Source of the DNA: Heterocephalus glaber
Taxonomy: Eukaryota; Chordata; Mammalia; Rodentia; Bathyergidae
Length of the DNA: 64,000 bases
Direction: 5' to 3'
NCBI RefSeq assembly: GCF_000247695.1
Contig: NW_004624748.1
Span: 1,427,278-1,491,277 of the forward strand
How positions within the stretch are numbered: the stretch's first letter is position 1; each line of letters begins with the position of its first letter. Below are positions 47,453 through 57,779 of this stretch, one piece after another. Below the pieces are notes generated by a model. That model was not told the origin of the DNA. It did not search any database and saw only the letters and a program-made list of their open reading frames with translations. The position numbers and the translations under genes are program-made.

Positions 47453-47600
47453 CACAAAGTGTAAGTCTTAAATTCCATACACAAGCACAACAAATGAGAT
47501 GTATTACACAGTAGAGTCTCCAGAAAGAAGAAAAGGCTCTAGAGTTTAAGTCAAAAATTACCCGGAACAAGTGGAGAAGTCTAGATTTCAAACATACTTT

Positions 47601-47710
47601 AGGCTCATTCTTTTTTTTTTTTTGGTACCGGGGATTGAACTTGGGTCCTTCTGCTTGCAAGGCAGGCAGCGGAACCACTGAGCTAAATCCCCAGCCCAGG
47701 CTCATTCTTT
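47601..47710 (-). mobile_element. Young ID-like SINE, antisense, perfect 13-bp TSD
   Basis: Body to 47697 with T tract, GGTACCGGGGATTGAACTTG and CACTGAGCTAAATCCCCAGC. AGGCTCATTCTTT at 47601-47613 and 47698-47710; the T end of the left copy merges with the tail. Confidence 0.94.
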
Positions 47711-48112
47711 CACTAGCAAAATGCATCAAGCGACATGCTTCCCTAAGATAACAATACCTGCTGTTCAAGATATCACTTCTAAGAACACCTCAAGACTGAA
47801 GAACACTAAATATACACGTAGATCATCAATTTGGACTAAGAAATCCACTCATCTTTCTTCTTCCCAACTCCTAAGAGCAGTGTCCCATGTTTCAGGATAG
47901 TATTTCGGTGGCTGATAGCATTTTGGATGAATGATGAAGGTAGAGAGAACAGTAATGTATTTGCAATTTTAATAAACAAGAGTTATGAATCTACGGATAG
48001 TGCAATACTGAAAACTAAGAGGCTTGTGAACAGACTTGAATTTGATTTCAAGTTGTACCTTTTATTATCTAAAAATCCACACCTTTCATTTACCTAAAAT
48101 ATCTAAGCTTTG

Positions 48113-48248
48113 GGCCAGGTATGATGGTGCTTACCTATAACCCCAGCACTCAAAAGGCTGAGGCAGGAAGATCAGTGTGAGTTCAAGGCCAGCCTAGGCC
48201 ACGCAGTGAGACCCTGTCTCATAACGCCCCCTCCCCGACAAAAAAAAC
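48113..48248 (+). mobile_element. B1-like SINE without internal duplication
   Basis: GGCCAGGTATGATGGTGCTT, ATAACCCCAGCACTCAAAAG, GTTCAAGGCCAGCCTAGGCC, GTGAGACCCTGTCTCATAAC. The tail starts C-rich (GCCCCCTCCCCGAC) before the A run. Confidence 0.9.
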
Positions 48249-49193
48249 CTAAATTATGATTTGACATATGGGCGGGAGGGGGGGATAACAGCAGTATCTA
48301 CTTTATGAAGTAGGAATGAGAACTAAAATTAGATCTGCTCCTATGTGCTGGCACAAAATAAGTACTCAATAAAATGTTGCACTCTCATTATCTTATCTAC
48401 AATTTAACCTCAATTTCTCTTTCCATGGCATTCCAGCAGCAAAAAAACCGTACAAACCCAGACTCTTCCCACTCCTTAAAGCCCTAGGCACTTGGTGAGA
48501 TTGTCATCACGTATGTTTGGGGCCACTCAAAAGATAGCTGATGGACTAATGTCATTCTTCAGCATTGTGTAACTTTGTATATAGTATTACATAAGATTTG
48601 TATAATTAATGAACTTGACATTCTCTTATGTAATAACAGGCTATATTCCATTAAAGACTTACCTTTCATCCTAAAATTAAAATCTCAAAATTTGCAAGGG
48701 TAGAAAGAGCTAGACTTATACAAATCTACCACCACCACCATTTTCAAGTGAACTAGCTCAGTCTCAGGAAGACTCTCAGGAGACATCAATTCTGAGAAGG
48801 ACTAACTCACTCAGAGTTTCTTTCTTTCCTGTCAAAGACCAAATGAAGTATCAAACCTTCTGCCAGCTCCCACAATGTCACTATTGCCTCAGCTATAAAT
48901 TATTACTACTGGTTAATTTTAATCCTTTTAAAAGTTGTTTTCCAGTTTATTCCTATTTTGCTCGTCTCCCAAGAATCAATGGAGCTCTAATAAAGTATGA
49001 AGGAGGATAGGTGCTCTGCTCATTAGTAAGAAACAACTTCTCCAGACAAGAGGTTATCTAATATATTCATCTGTTTCAAAGGAGTGATGCAAAGATTTAA
49101 GTCCATGCCAATCTATGTACGACTTTAAGTCAGCTATGGTAACATACTTTTCCAGCCAGATTATCAGCTGAAAGAATACCTTTAAATCACCTG
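48249..49193. other. Unique sequence with a MIR relic
   Basis: MIR-like relic (+) at about 48270-48385 ending CTGGCACAAAATAAGTACTC plus AATAAAATG. A (ACC)n run is at about 48728-48740. No gene seen. Confidence 0.5.
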
Positions 49194-49281
49194 AGCCTGG
49201 GAATGTAGCCCAGTGGTACAGCACATGCTCAGGATCACCAAAGCCCTGGGTTTGATCCCTAGTGTCCAAAAAAAAAAAAAA
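49194..49281 (+). mobile_element. Old ID-type SINE
   Basis: GCCTGGGAATGTAGCCCAGT, GGTACAGCACATGCTCAGGA, CTGGGTTTGATCCCTAGTG, then poly-A. Confidence 0.87.
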
Positions 49282-49446
49282 CCCACCTAATTAGCATTTA
49301 TTCACCTTTTCTGAGTCCTCCAATACAAATAAACAATAAAATACCATTAAAGGGGAAGAGGAACATGGAAGTTAAAAACTTCTGAGAAACAAAACCACCG
49401 TTATATTGAAATACATTTCTCCAACTATCAAAACTATGACTATATC

Positions 49447-49529
49447 TGGGCTGAGGTATAGCTCAGAGATAGAGTGCTTATTTAGCACATAAGAAGCTTT
49501 GGATTCAAAGGGGAGGGGCAGTAAAAACT
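49447..49529 (+). mobile_element. Old ID-type SINE
   Basis: TGGGCTGAGGTATAGCTCAG, AGATAGAGTGCTTATTTAGC, TTGGATTCAAAGGGGAGGGG. The B-box region is degraded and partly lost. Confidence 0.78.
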
Positions 49530-49610
49530 ATCATCAGTAGGCTGCTCTATGAACAAAAGCTTTTTTTCCAAAGTGACATTGGGAACCATTAGCTACTACT
49601 GTACAAAAAT

Positions 49611-49832
49611 AAACCCTTTAGAAGGTACACGGGAAAAGTGAAAATAGAAGGAAAAACTGGAAACAAAGCTTTTGTATGTAGGACAGGGAAGGGGTTGAGG
49701 GTGGGAAAAAGAGAAGGGGCAGGATATATCACATATAGATGCAAATTCCCTATGATGAGTGTTATCATTATGTATATCTAAAATGTACCAATAAATGTTT
49801 TGCTACCAAAAAAAAAAGAAAAGAAACCCTTT
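49611..49832 (+). mobile_element. L1 3' UTR insertion with short TSD
   Basis: GGAAAAACTGGAAACAAAGC, TTTTGTATG, CAGGATATATCACATATAGA, AAATTCCCTATGATGAGTGT and GTACCAATAAATGTTTTGCT match the 3' UTR of the L1 at 54600-54838 closely. AAACCCTTT at 49611-49619 and 49824-49832 suggests a strongly 5'-truncated L1 insertion of about 200 bp. Confidence 0.85.
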
Positions 49833-50167
49833 CGTGTATGTCTGTACCACATGAAAACCCAGAAGACAAACCAGAAAACGTGCCAATAACAAAAAACAAA
49901 AGGAGATAAGCAAAATCAGTAATAGAATGAAATCACACGAGTTAGAGTCCTGGATTTAAAACTTAACATAAAACTGAAAGTTCAATGGATTTTTTTTTTT
50001 TCTCCCAAGTGTGGGAAACCTAGCCAAATGTGTTTGAAAGCAGAGACTTGTCTGCTGGCTGTAATCTTCCCTAATATAAACTACCAGAGTGATAGAAATA
50101 CTGAAAGAGGTTGTGGTCTTAGACTGCATTGACCAAAGCACAGTTTCCAGATTAGTGGAAAATTAGT
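49833..50167. other. Unique sequence, no gene seen
   Basis: Nothing recognised except a T11 run near 49991. Confidence 0.4.
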
Positions 50168-50248
50168 GGGCTGGGGATGTAGCTCAGTGGTAGAGTGCTT
50201 GACTATGTGGAAGGCCCTGGGTTCGGTCCCCAGCACCAACAAAAACAG
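50168..50248 (+). mobile_element. Classic ID SINE
   Basis: GGGCTGGGGATGTAGCTCAG, TGGTAGAGTGCTTGACTATG, CCTGGGTTCGGTCCCCAGCA. Closest copy here to the classic rodent ID, useful as contrast to the young subfamily. Confidence 0.93.
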
Positions 50249-50501
50249 ATCACAGGAAATTAAAGTCTTCTGCTAAAAACAGACCAGGTGAGCCCTCTAT
50301 TAGTGCACTTTAGGGAATCTAAAGGAGAATACTGTCCAGTTCTGCCAACTGTAGTCTGATAGTACTACCAAGAGAAATCAAGCCATCATCACAGCATGAT
50401 CAAAGCTGTTAATACTGCTGCAAAAAATACATCACTCAGGAAGTTCCTATGACCACTCAGGGATGGACACACCAGGTGCTTCACAGAAAACTACCAGTGC
50501 G

Positions 50502-50638
50502 TGCAGGGGCATAGTGGTGCTTGCCGAGAAATCCCAGCACTCAGAAGGCGGAGGCTGAAGCAGGACTGTAAGTTTGAGGTCTTGGGTTACATACTAGTGA
50601 AACCATGTCTTGAAATGAAACAAAACAAAATAAAACAC
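50502..50638 (+). mobile_element. B1-like SINE, diverged
   Basis: TGCAGGGGCATAGTGGTGCT, AAATCCCAGCACTCAGAAGG, GGAGGCTGAAGCAGGACTGT, AAACCATGTCTTGAAATG and a (CAAAA)n-like tail. Confidence 0.85.
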
Positions 50639-50671
50639 TACTAGAACCTGCAAAAATGCCTTGTTTTATAA

Positions 50672-50751
50672 CAGTGATGGCAAACCTTTTAGAGTTTTCA
50701 ATTATCCAAACAGCCTGCTGTAGCACAGGTACCACAGGTTTGCCACCACTG
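50672..50751 (+). mobile_element. hAT-like MITE, 80 bp, both terminal repeats intact
   Basis: Starts CAGTGATGGCAAACCTTTTA and ends CACAGGTTTGCCACCACTG. The first 15 bases and the reverse complement of the last 15 match at 14 of 15 (CAGTGATGGCAAACC versus CAGTGGTGGCAAACC). Flanking octamers TTTTATAA (50664-50671) and CTTTATCA (50752-50759) match at 6 of 8. The CAGTGNTGGCGAACC-type end resembles non-autonomous hAT elements of other mammals. No coding capacity. Confidence 0.82.
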
Positions 50752-51067
50752 CTTTATCACATCTAAAAACAGTGCTAAAGAAGAAAAATATACAAATATC
50801 AAAAAGTATTACATACGTACTATCATTTTTTACACTGTAGCTCTGATTCATATTATATGAATGGCATTCTGAACAAAAGAGGACGGAAGGGAATCCCAGG
50901 GCCAGAATCCCCATCTCATCATAAATTAAATGGCAGCTAGCCAGGCAACTTGTCAGGAACAATACTACATAGCAGTTTAATATTTTTAAGTTTCTTAATG
51001 CCACTCAAATTATTTCTTAAAATTTAGAGAAGACCGAATGTTCCTGTTTCTCAAACTCTTTAATGAA

Positions 51068-51291
51068 ATTGAAAGGGAAGCAATACTCCCAAATTCATTC
51101 TTGTATACTCTAGTTTCTCTTCAGATCATAAAAATCTTTCACCTCAGCATGGGAACTAGCAGAAAGAATCAACAACTGGGATCTCATCTTATTAAAAAGC
51201 TTCTGCACTGCAAAAGAAACCACCAACAGAGCTAACAGACAACCCACAATATGGGAAAAAATTTTTAGCAGCTATACCTCAGACAAAGGAC
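51068..51291 (+). pseudogene. L1 ORF2 pieces before the gap, out of order
   Basis: 51065-51106 translates to FNEIEREAILPNSF, a segment within the L1 reverse transcriptase. From about 51155, AATCAACAACTGGGATCTCA and AAGAAACCACCAACAGAGCT belong much nearer the ORF2 C terminus (compare 53708-53785). The two pieces are less than 50 bp apart here, although they are over 1 kb apart in an intact L1. Confidence 0.75.
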
Positions 51292-52201
51292 NNNNNNNNN
51301 NNNNNNNNNNNNNNNNNNNNNNNNNNNNNNNNNNNNNNNNNNNNNNNNNNNNNNNNNNNNNNNNNNNNNNNNNNNNNNNNNNNNNNNNNNNNNNNNNNNN
51401 NNNNNNNNNNNNNNNNNNNNNNNNNNNNNNNNNNNNNNNNNNNNNNNNNNNNNNNNNNNNNNNNNNNNNNNNNNNNNNNNNNNNNNNNNNNNNNNNNNNN
51501 NNNNNNNNNNNNNNNNNNNNNNNNNNNNNNNNNNNNNNNNNNNNNNNNNNNNNNNNNNNNNNNNNNNNNNNNNNNNNNNNNNNNNNNNNNNNNNNNNNNN
51601 NNNNNNNNNNNNNNNNNNNNNNNNNNNNNNNNNNNNNNNNNNNNNNNNNNNNNNNNNNNNNNNNNNNNNNNNNNNNNNNNNNNNNNNNNNNNNNNNNNNN
51701 NNNNNNNNNNNNNNNNNNNNNNNNNNNNNNNNNNNNNNNNNNNNNNNNNNNNNNNNNNNNNNNNNNNNNNNNNNNNNNNNNNNNNNNNNNNNNNNNNNNN
51801 NNNNNNNNNNNNNNNNNNNNNNNNNNNNNNNNNNNNNNNNNNNNNNNNNNNNNNNNNNNNNNNNNNNNNNNNNNNNNNNNNNNNNNNNNNNNNNNNNNNN
51901 NNNNNNNNNNNNNNNNNNNNNNNNNNNNNNNNNNNNNNNNNNNNNNNNNNNNNNNNNNNNNNNNNNNNNNNNNNNNNNNNNNNNNNNNNNNNNNNNNNNN
52001 NNNNNNNNNNNNNNNNNNNNNNNNNNNNNNNNNNNNNNNNNNNNNNNNNNNNNNNNNNNNNNNNNNNNNNNNNNNNNNNNNNNNNNNNNNNNNNNNNNNN
52101 NNNNNNNNNNNNNNNNNNNNNNNNNNNNNNNNNNNNNNNNNNNNNNNNNNNNNNNNNNNNNNNNNNNNNNNNNNNNNNNNNNNNNNNNNNNNNNNNNNNN
52201 N
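51292..52201. other. Assembly gap, 910 N
   Basis: 910 N, not a round placeholder, so probably a size-estimated gap. It lies inside L1 sequence on both sides. Confidence 0.98.
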
Positions 52202-54500
52202 AAAAAATCTTTCACCTTTTACCAAATTCATTCCTGAAAGCAAGCATTATCTTAATACCAAAGCCAGAGAAGGACCCAACCAAAAAAGAGAACTACAGGC
52301 CAATCTCCCTAATGAACATAGACGCAAAAATCCTCAATAAGATACTGGCAAACAGAATGCAGCAAATCATTAAGAAGTTTATACACCATGATCAAGTAGG
52401 ATTCATCCTGGGGGTGCAGAGATGTTCAACATATGCAAATCAATAAACATTATACATTATATCAACAGAGCCAAGGACGAAAACTATATGGTCCTTTCAA
52501 TAGATGCAGAAAAAGCGTTTCAAAAGATCTGACACCCATTCCTGAAAAAAGCCCTACAGAAAATTGGAATAGATGGTCCTTATCTCAATCTGATAAAAGC
52601 CATCTATGACAAACCAACAGCCAACATTATATTACACAGACAAAAATTGGAAGTTTTCACTCTAAAATAAAAAACTAGACAAAGATGTCCACTGTCACCA
52701 CTCTTATTCAATATAGTTCTGGAAACATTTGCCAGAGCAATTAGAAAAAAGAAAGAAATAAAAGGAATAAGGATAGGAAAGGAAGAAGTTGAATTATCAT
52801 TACTTGCAGATGACATGATACTCTACACAGAAGACCCCAAAAGTTCCACCAAAAGACTTCTAGATTTAATAACCAAATTCAATAGCATAACTGGGTACAA
52901 AGTCAACACTTAAAAATCAATAGCATTCCTATACACAAATAACAAACTCACTGAAAGAGAAATTATAGAAACAACACCTTTCATAATAGCATCCAAAAAA
53001 ATTAAATACCCAGGAATCAATCTAATGAAAGACCTCTACATTGAAAACTACAGTACTCTGAAAAAGGAGATTGAAGAGGATATCAGAAAATAGAAAGACA
53101 TCCCTTGTTCTTGGATAGGAAGAACCAATATAGTGAAAATGGCCATACTTCCAAAATTGTTACACCAATTTAATGCAATCTCGATCAAAATTCCAACAGC
53201 ATATCTCACAGAATTAGAGAAAACAATCCTAAAATTCATTTGGAACCAAAAGAGACCTAGAATTGCAAAGTCAATTCTGGGTAACAAAGGCAGGGTAGGG
53301 GTGTATTACAATTCCTGACTTGAAATTACACTACAAAGCGGTTACTTAAAAAAAAAAAAAAAAAAAAAAAAGACCTGAGGATCAATGGAACAAATTGGAT
53401 GATGCAGAAACAACTTCAGACATACTCAGGCACTTTATCTTTGACAAAGGAGCCAAAAACTTTCACTGGAAGAAAAGCCTCTTTATAAATGGTGCTGGAA
53501 AAAACTGACTTTCCACATGCCAAAGATTAAAACTAGACACATATCTTTCATCATGTATTAAATTCAAATCAAAATGGATCAAAGATCTAAATATTAAAAC
53601 AGAAACACTTAATTTGCTGGAAGATAGAATAGGTAGAACTCTCAAAGACACTGGTGTAGGCAAAGACTTTATGAACAAAACCTCAGTTACATAGGAACTA
53701 TCACAAAGAATCAACAACTACGATCTTATCTTATTAAAAAGCTTTTCCATAGCAAGAGAAACCACCTGAATGAATCACCAACAGAGTGAACAGACAACCT
53801 ACATTTTGGGAAAAAATTTTTGCTGGCTGTTCATCAAGCAAAGTACTAATATTTACAATATAAACAACTCAAAAAATCAGACTCCTCAAATTTAAAAACC
53901 CAATCCAAAAATGTGAATCTGAAATGAATAGATATTTCTGAGATGAAGTAGAAACAGCAAATAAATACATTTAAAAATGTTCAATATCACTAGTCATTCG
54001 AGAGATGCAAATTAAAACAACACTGAGATTCCATTTCACTCCAGAAAGAATGGCTGCTATCAAGAAATGAATCAGGGCCAGGGATTTAGCTCAGTGGTTC
54101 TGCTGCCTGCCACGCAAGCACAAGGTCCTGAGTTTGATCGTGTGGGGAAAAGGGAACTCTTTTCCTTTGGTGGGAGTGTAATCTGGTGCAATCACTGTGA
54201 AATCAGTATGGAGATTCCCAAAGAACTAAAACAGGAGGTTCCATTTGACCCAGCTATTCCCCTTCTTGGTATCTTCCCAAAAGAATTAAAAGCATACCAC
54301 AGTGATATATACACATCCATATTTATAGTGGCATAATACGTAATAGCTAACTCTTGGAAACAGCCCAAATGCCCATCAACCAAGGAATGGATAAAGACAA
54401 TGTGGTTTTTTAATACAATGGAGTGCTACTCTGCTATAAAGAAGGAAGAGCTTCAGACATTTATAGCTAAATAGATGCACCTTGAGACCATACTCTTAAG
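52202..54500 (+). pseudogene. L1 ORF2 relic (reverse transcriptase to C terminus)
   Basis: ORF2 of LINE-1 encodes endonuclease, reverse transcriptase and a cysteine-rich C terminus used in target-primed insertion. Here [14 protein letters not shown] is at about 52291, and the catalytic box [10 protein letters not shown], with the two aspartates of the usual FADD motif, is at 52798-52827. [14 protein letters not shown] is at about 53214 and DPAIPLLGIFPKELK at about 54247. It is dead: TGA at 52530, TAG near 53091, frame changes between motifs, an A24 run at 53348-53371 replacing coding sequence, and a SINE at 54075. Confidence 0.9.
54075..54140 (+). mobile_element. Young ID-like SINE inside L1, tail deleted
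   Basis: GGGCCAGGGATTTAGCTCAG, TTCTGCTGCCTGCCACGCAA, GTCCTGAGTTTGATC, then directly L1 text (GTGTGGGGAAAAGGGAACTC). GGTACC, the A tail and some L1 sequence are gone, so a deletion removed the SINE 3' end with its junction. Confidence 0.88.
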
Positions 54501-54860
54501 TGAAATAGATCAAACACACATGTTTAAATACTGCATTGTTTCTCTGGTGTGAGAAACCAAAAGTGGAAGTAAGAACTAAAGTGTACAACAGACGCTGGAA
54601 AATGGAAAGAAAATGTTTAAATGGGAAGGGGAACAAAGGAGGGGGGAGAGGGAAAGAAAAGAAAGGACAAGGAAAAAAGAAAATCAAAGGAAAAATGGAA
54701 ACAAAGCTTTTGTGCATAGTCAGGGGGTTGGGGAAAGAAAGAAGCAAGATATATCATATACTGGTACAAATTCCCTGTGATGAATGTCATCACTATGTAT
54801 CTCTAAATGGACCAATAAATATTTTGCTTAAAAAAATTATTTCTTGAAAAATTTAAAGTG

Positions 54861-55671
54861 TATGAAATACTCATTCCCTAAACCTAGTATCTTTTTTTTT
54901 AATAAACATGTAATGGAACATACCATTTGAACTTACAATGTAGTGCTTCAGTAATGGAAATCATCTCACTGAGAATTCTTCAGCTAGTTTTTTTTTTTTA
55001 AGATATACATAACAATATTTCCGGCAACCTACTAGGTAGAAATCTTAACACTATCAATTTCAGTATTAAGGTTCATGTGCTACAGTTCTTGGCCAAGCAT
55101 TTATAAAACATGGTTACAAATGCTAGTAGAAAATAACCGAAAGTCTAATAATACATAAAGTTCTCACTGAATAATTTAAGTCAGTAGAAATCATGAAAGT
55201 GCTTTTATTGTAATAGATTTAAATGGATTATTTGTAAAGATAAAATTGCTTCAAGCTTTAATGCAACAGAATTATCATACTGAATTGAAAAAAAAACACA
55301 AATATGTTAATCTGGATTCAAAGTATCTCTTCAAAAAAAGAAGTAAAAGCACTGCCATGACTACCCTGAATTCAGCATACTATTACTTGCCATAATTTGG
55401 AACCAAAATGACACGCACAAATGTACTAATGATTAAGTACTTAAATATGTGTCCTTCAAAAACTCTAATTCAAAGAATCACTTTCTCCACCTAAAGAAAA
55501 TAACATAAATATAGTATCAACAATTTATACTGCTGGCAGTTTCCAATGCTAATGGGCTACTTTTCCTGCAAATTCTAAATACTGTTAGATAAGTGTTCAC
55601 AATGTCTCACCATAACTTTCAGAACAGTGAGAGCAGAAAATCTGTAGGTAACCCAGCAGAAAATTCAGATG
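54861..55671. other. Unique sequence, no gene seen
   Basis: AT-rich; nothing recognised. Confidence 0.4.
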
Positions 55672-55863
55672 TAAGGTGGACATGGAATTACCGGTACACG
55701 CCTGTGATCCCAACAATCTGGGAGGCTAAAACAGGAGGACTGCAAGCCAGAATCTAGACTAGGCAGTTTAGAAAGATCCTGTCTCCAAAAAGTACAATAA
55801 AGGGCTGGGGATGCAGTTCAGTGTTTATGCCCTGGGTTTAAGCCCCGATATTAGAAAAAAAGA
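55672..55863 (+). mobile_element. B4-type SINE dimer
   Basis: CCGGTACACGCCTGTGATCC, CAATCTGGGAGGCTAAAACA and GATCCTGTCTCC form the B1 half; GGGCTGGGGATGCAGTTCAG and CTGGGTTTAAGCCCCG form the ID half. Moderately diverged. Confidence 0.88.
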
Positions 55864-56089
55864 GGGGGAAAAAGAAACAGGAGACTTAGATATGAAACAG
55901 CTGTTTATAATAATCAAATCTCCATTAGCTTAGATTCGATTAAAAAGATGGTGGTATAACTTCCACAACGGAGAAAATGACTATATGATCTGTGATAATT
56001 CTACATAAGGCAACTGCTACACTTTAATATATTTTAAGTGTAAATTAATGGAAAATGTGACTTATCTACTACCATTTGAACACATGCCT

Positions 56090-56210
56090 TAGGCATATAC
56101 CTTGTCAAAAGCAATCCACGACAGTGGTAACTTTATTTTACAGATACTGAAACTGAGATGAGAACTTAAATGATGTACTGAACCAGGGACCTGAGACCAA
56201 GGAAAAATAT
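56090..56210 (-). mobile_element. MIR relic
   Basis: TTATTTTACAGATACTGAAACTG is the reverse MIR hallmark in decayed form, followed by a weaker match to the MIR core. Confidence 0.5.
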
Positions 56211-56300
56211 CCTTTTTTATCCTTACTCTTTATTTTAAAACCTAAGACAATTTTAGGAAAAATGCCTACTATATGACATACTCAGTTAAGACAAAGTAAT

Positions 56301-56472
56301 AGCTGGGCATGGTGGTGCGTGCCTGAAATTCCAACACTCTAGGAAGCTGAGACAGAAGGACCGAAAGTTCAAGTTCAGTCTGGGCAACTTAGCAAGACTG
56401 TTTCAAACTAGTAAATAAAGACGTAGGGATACAACCCAGTGCAAAGGCTCTGAGTTAAAACCCCAGTATCAT
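56301..56472 (+). mobile_element. B4-type SINE dimer
   Basis: AGCTGGGCATGGTGGTGCGT, GGGCAACTTAGCAAGACTGT, then a diverged ID half (GTAGGGATACAACCCAGTGC...AAAACCCCAGTATC). Confidence 0.87.
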
Positions 56473-56596
56473 TCACCCCTCAATTTTTTTTTACAATGTT
56501 TTAAAAAGTAGAATTAGTTAAAAATACAGCCTATTTGCAGGGTGTCAGCTGGACAGAATTTGTTTTTCTGTTATTCTGTCCCTGTTAGGATGGCAG

Positions 56597-56769
56597 GGAT
56601 GGATGCTGGGATTTGAACCCAGGGACTTTACACTGAGCTACATCCCCAGTTTTTTTATTTTTGAAACGAAGTCTCGCTAAATGGCCAAAGTTGGGCTCCA
56701 ACTTGCAATCCTCCTGCCTCAGTCTCCCAGAGTGCTGAGTTTACAAGTGTGTGCCACTACACCCAGCTA
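56597..56769 (-). mobile_element. B4-type SINE dimer, antisense
   Basis: Antisense ID half (CTGGGATTTGAACCCAGGGA, CACTGAGCTACATCCCCAGT) then antisense B1 half (TTGAAACGAAGTCTCGCTAA, AATCCTCCTGCCTCAGTCTC, GTGTGCCACTACACCCAGCT). Confidence 0.9.
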
Positions 56770-57779
56770 ACACCATTTAAAAAAAATTTTTTTTAAACCC
56801 TGAAGGACAAGATAGGTAAGTTTCCTTACAAAGGAACCAACTAGGAACACTGGTCTCAAGCAGTTATGGTGATTAATGTAAGTGATGAACCTATTAATTT
56901 CCAGCTCTCTTACATCAGTGAGAAAGCTCCTGCCCCACATGCTGAAACATTTTCTGCTTCTGCTTAGCAAAGAAAGTGTAAGTGCACCTTTGCAGAGGTG
57001 ATAAATGGAATTCCATGTTACTCAAGATGTGGACAATTTCTTAACTCCACTATCCTGCAAATAAGATAGATCTAAAGGTAACTTTTCATATTTGGTGAAC
57101 TGTTATTAAACATGCATAAAATAACTAAACTACATAACAAAGGTGATAAACTCCACCCAGATCTCCCCTTCAAAGCCTATTCTCAAGATCTCCACGTACT
57201 CTCTGAAAGACACCCAGTTTCACTTGCACCAACCCCATCCATGAATTTTCCTAAACTAGGTCCAGCAGACTCTGCCCCACAAAATCAGCCTCAATCCCAC
57301 AAGCTTTCCTCCATTTAAGGATATCAACACGTGACCAAGGGCAACTCCACAGCAACTGCTCTACACACAGTGAACTTCTAACTGGCTATAGTATCCAAAA
57401 CAAAAATTTCACAACTTCCTTTCTAAATGGAGTATGCCATGTTCCCCTTAAGAGGGGTACACAACATGACCCAAAACTGCACTTTCCCCATCTTTTCTTT
57501 ACACCTCCCCCCTCTTCTTTCATTCTGTGGATCATGAGCAGAAGAACCTTGCCAAGACTTTGCTTTCTTCTGCAGTTCTGTCTAAATCCAAGCAGTTCTG
57601 GCAACACTTCCTCCTCCTCTGCAGCTTTCACCCACCTGGGCCTCTCAAAATCTGACTGGAAGGCCATTGCCAATAATTCTGCCCAGCATCCAAATCCATC
57701 TCATTCATGCCTGTGTTCACCTTTCCCAAGCCAGATGGATCATGGTCGCACAACTGCTCAAAAGTCTTGGACACTATAA
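56770..57779. other. Unique sequence, C/T-rich part, no gene seen
   Basis: 57140-57730 is richer in C/T, with open frames of 68-95 codons on both strands, but none resembles a protein family and no splice pattern stands out. Confidence 0.45.

Larger units (their letters stand above)
51007..54860 (+). mobile_element. L1 insertion with ORF2 relic, 3' UTR and probable TSD
   Basis: AAATTATTTCTT at 51007-51018 recurs at 54836-54847, and the match continues (AAAATTTA versus GAAAAATTTA), suggesting one target duplication of about 20 bp around the whole block. Inside are a piece of ORF2 before the gap, the gap, then ORF2 reverse transcriptase to the C terminus, and a purine-rich 3' UTR ending GGACCAATAAATATTTTGCT plus A. 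ORF1 and endonuclease are not visible, so the element is 5'-truncated or they lie in the gap. Confidence 0.8.

Noticed and set aside
51265..52243. Open frames of over 300 codons on the minus strand
   Set aside because: They run through the 910-N gap and contain almost only unknown residues.
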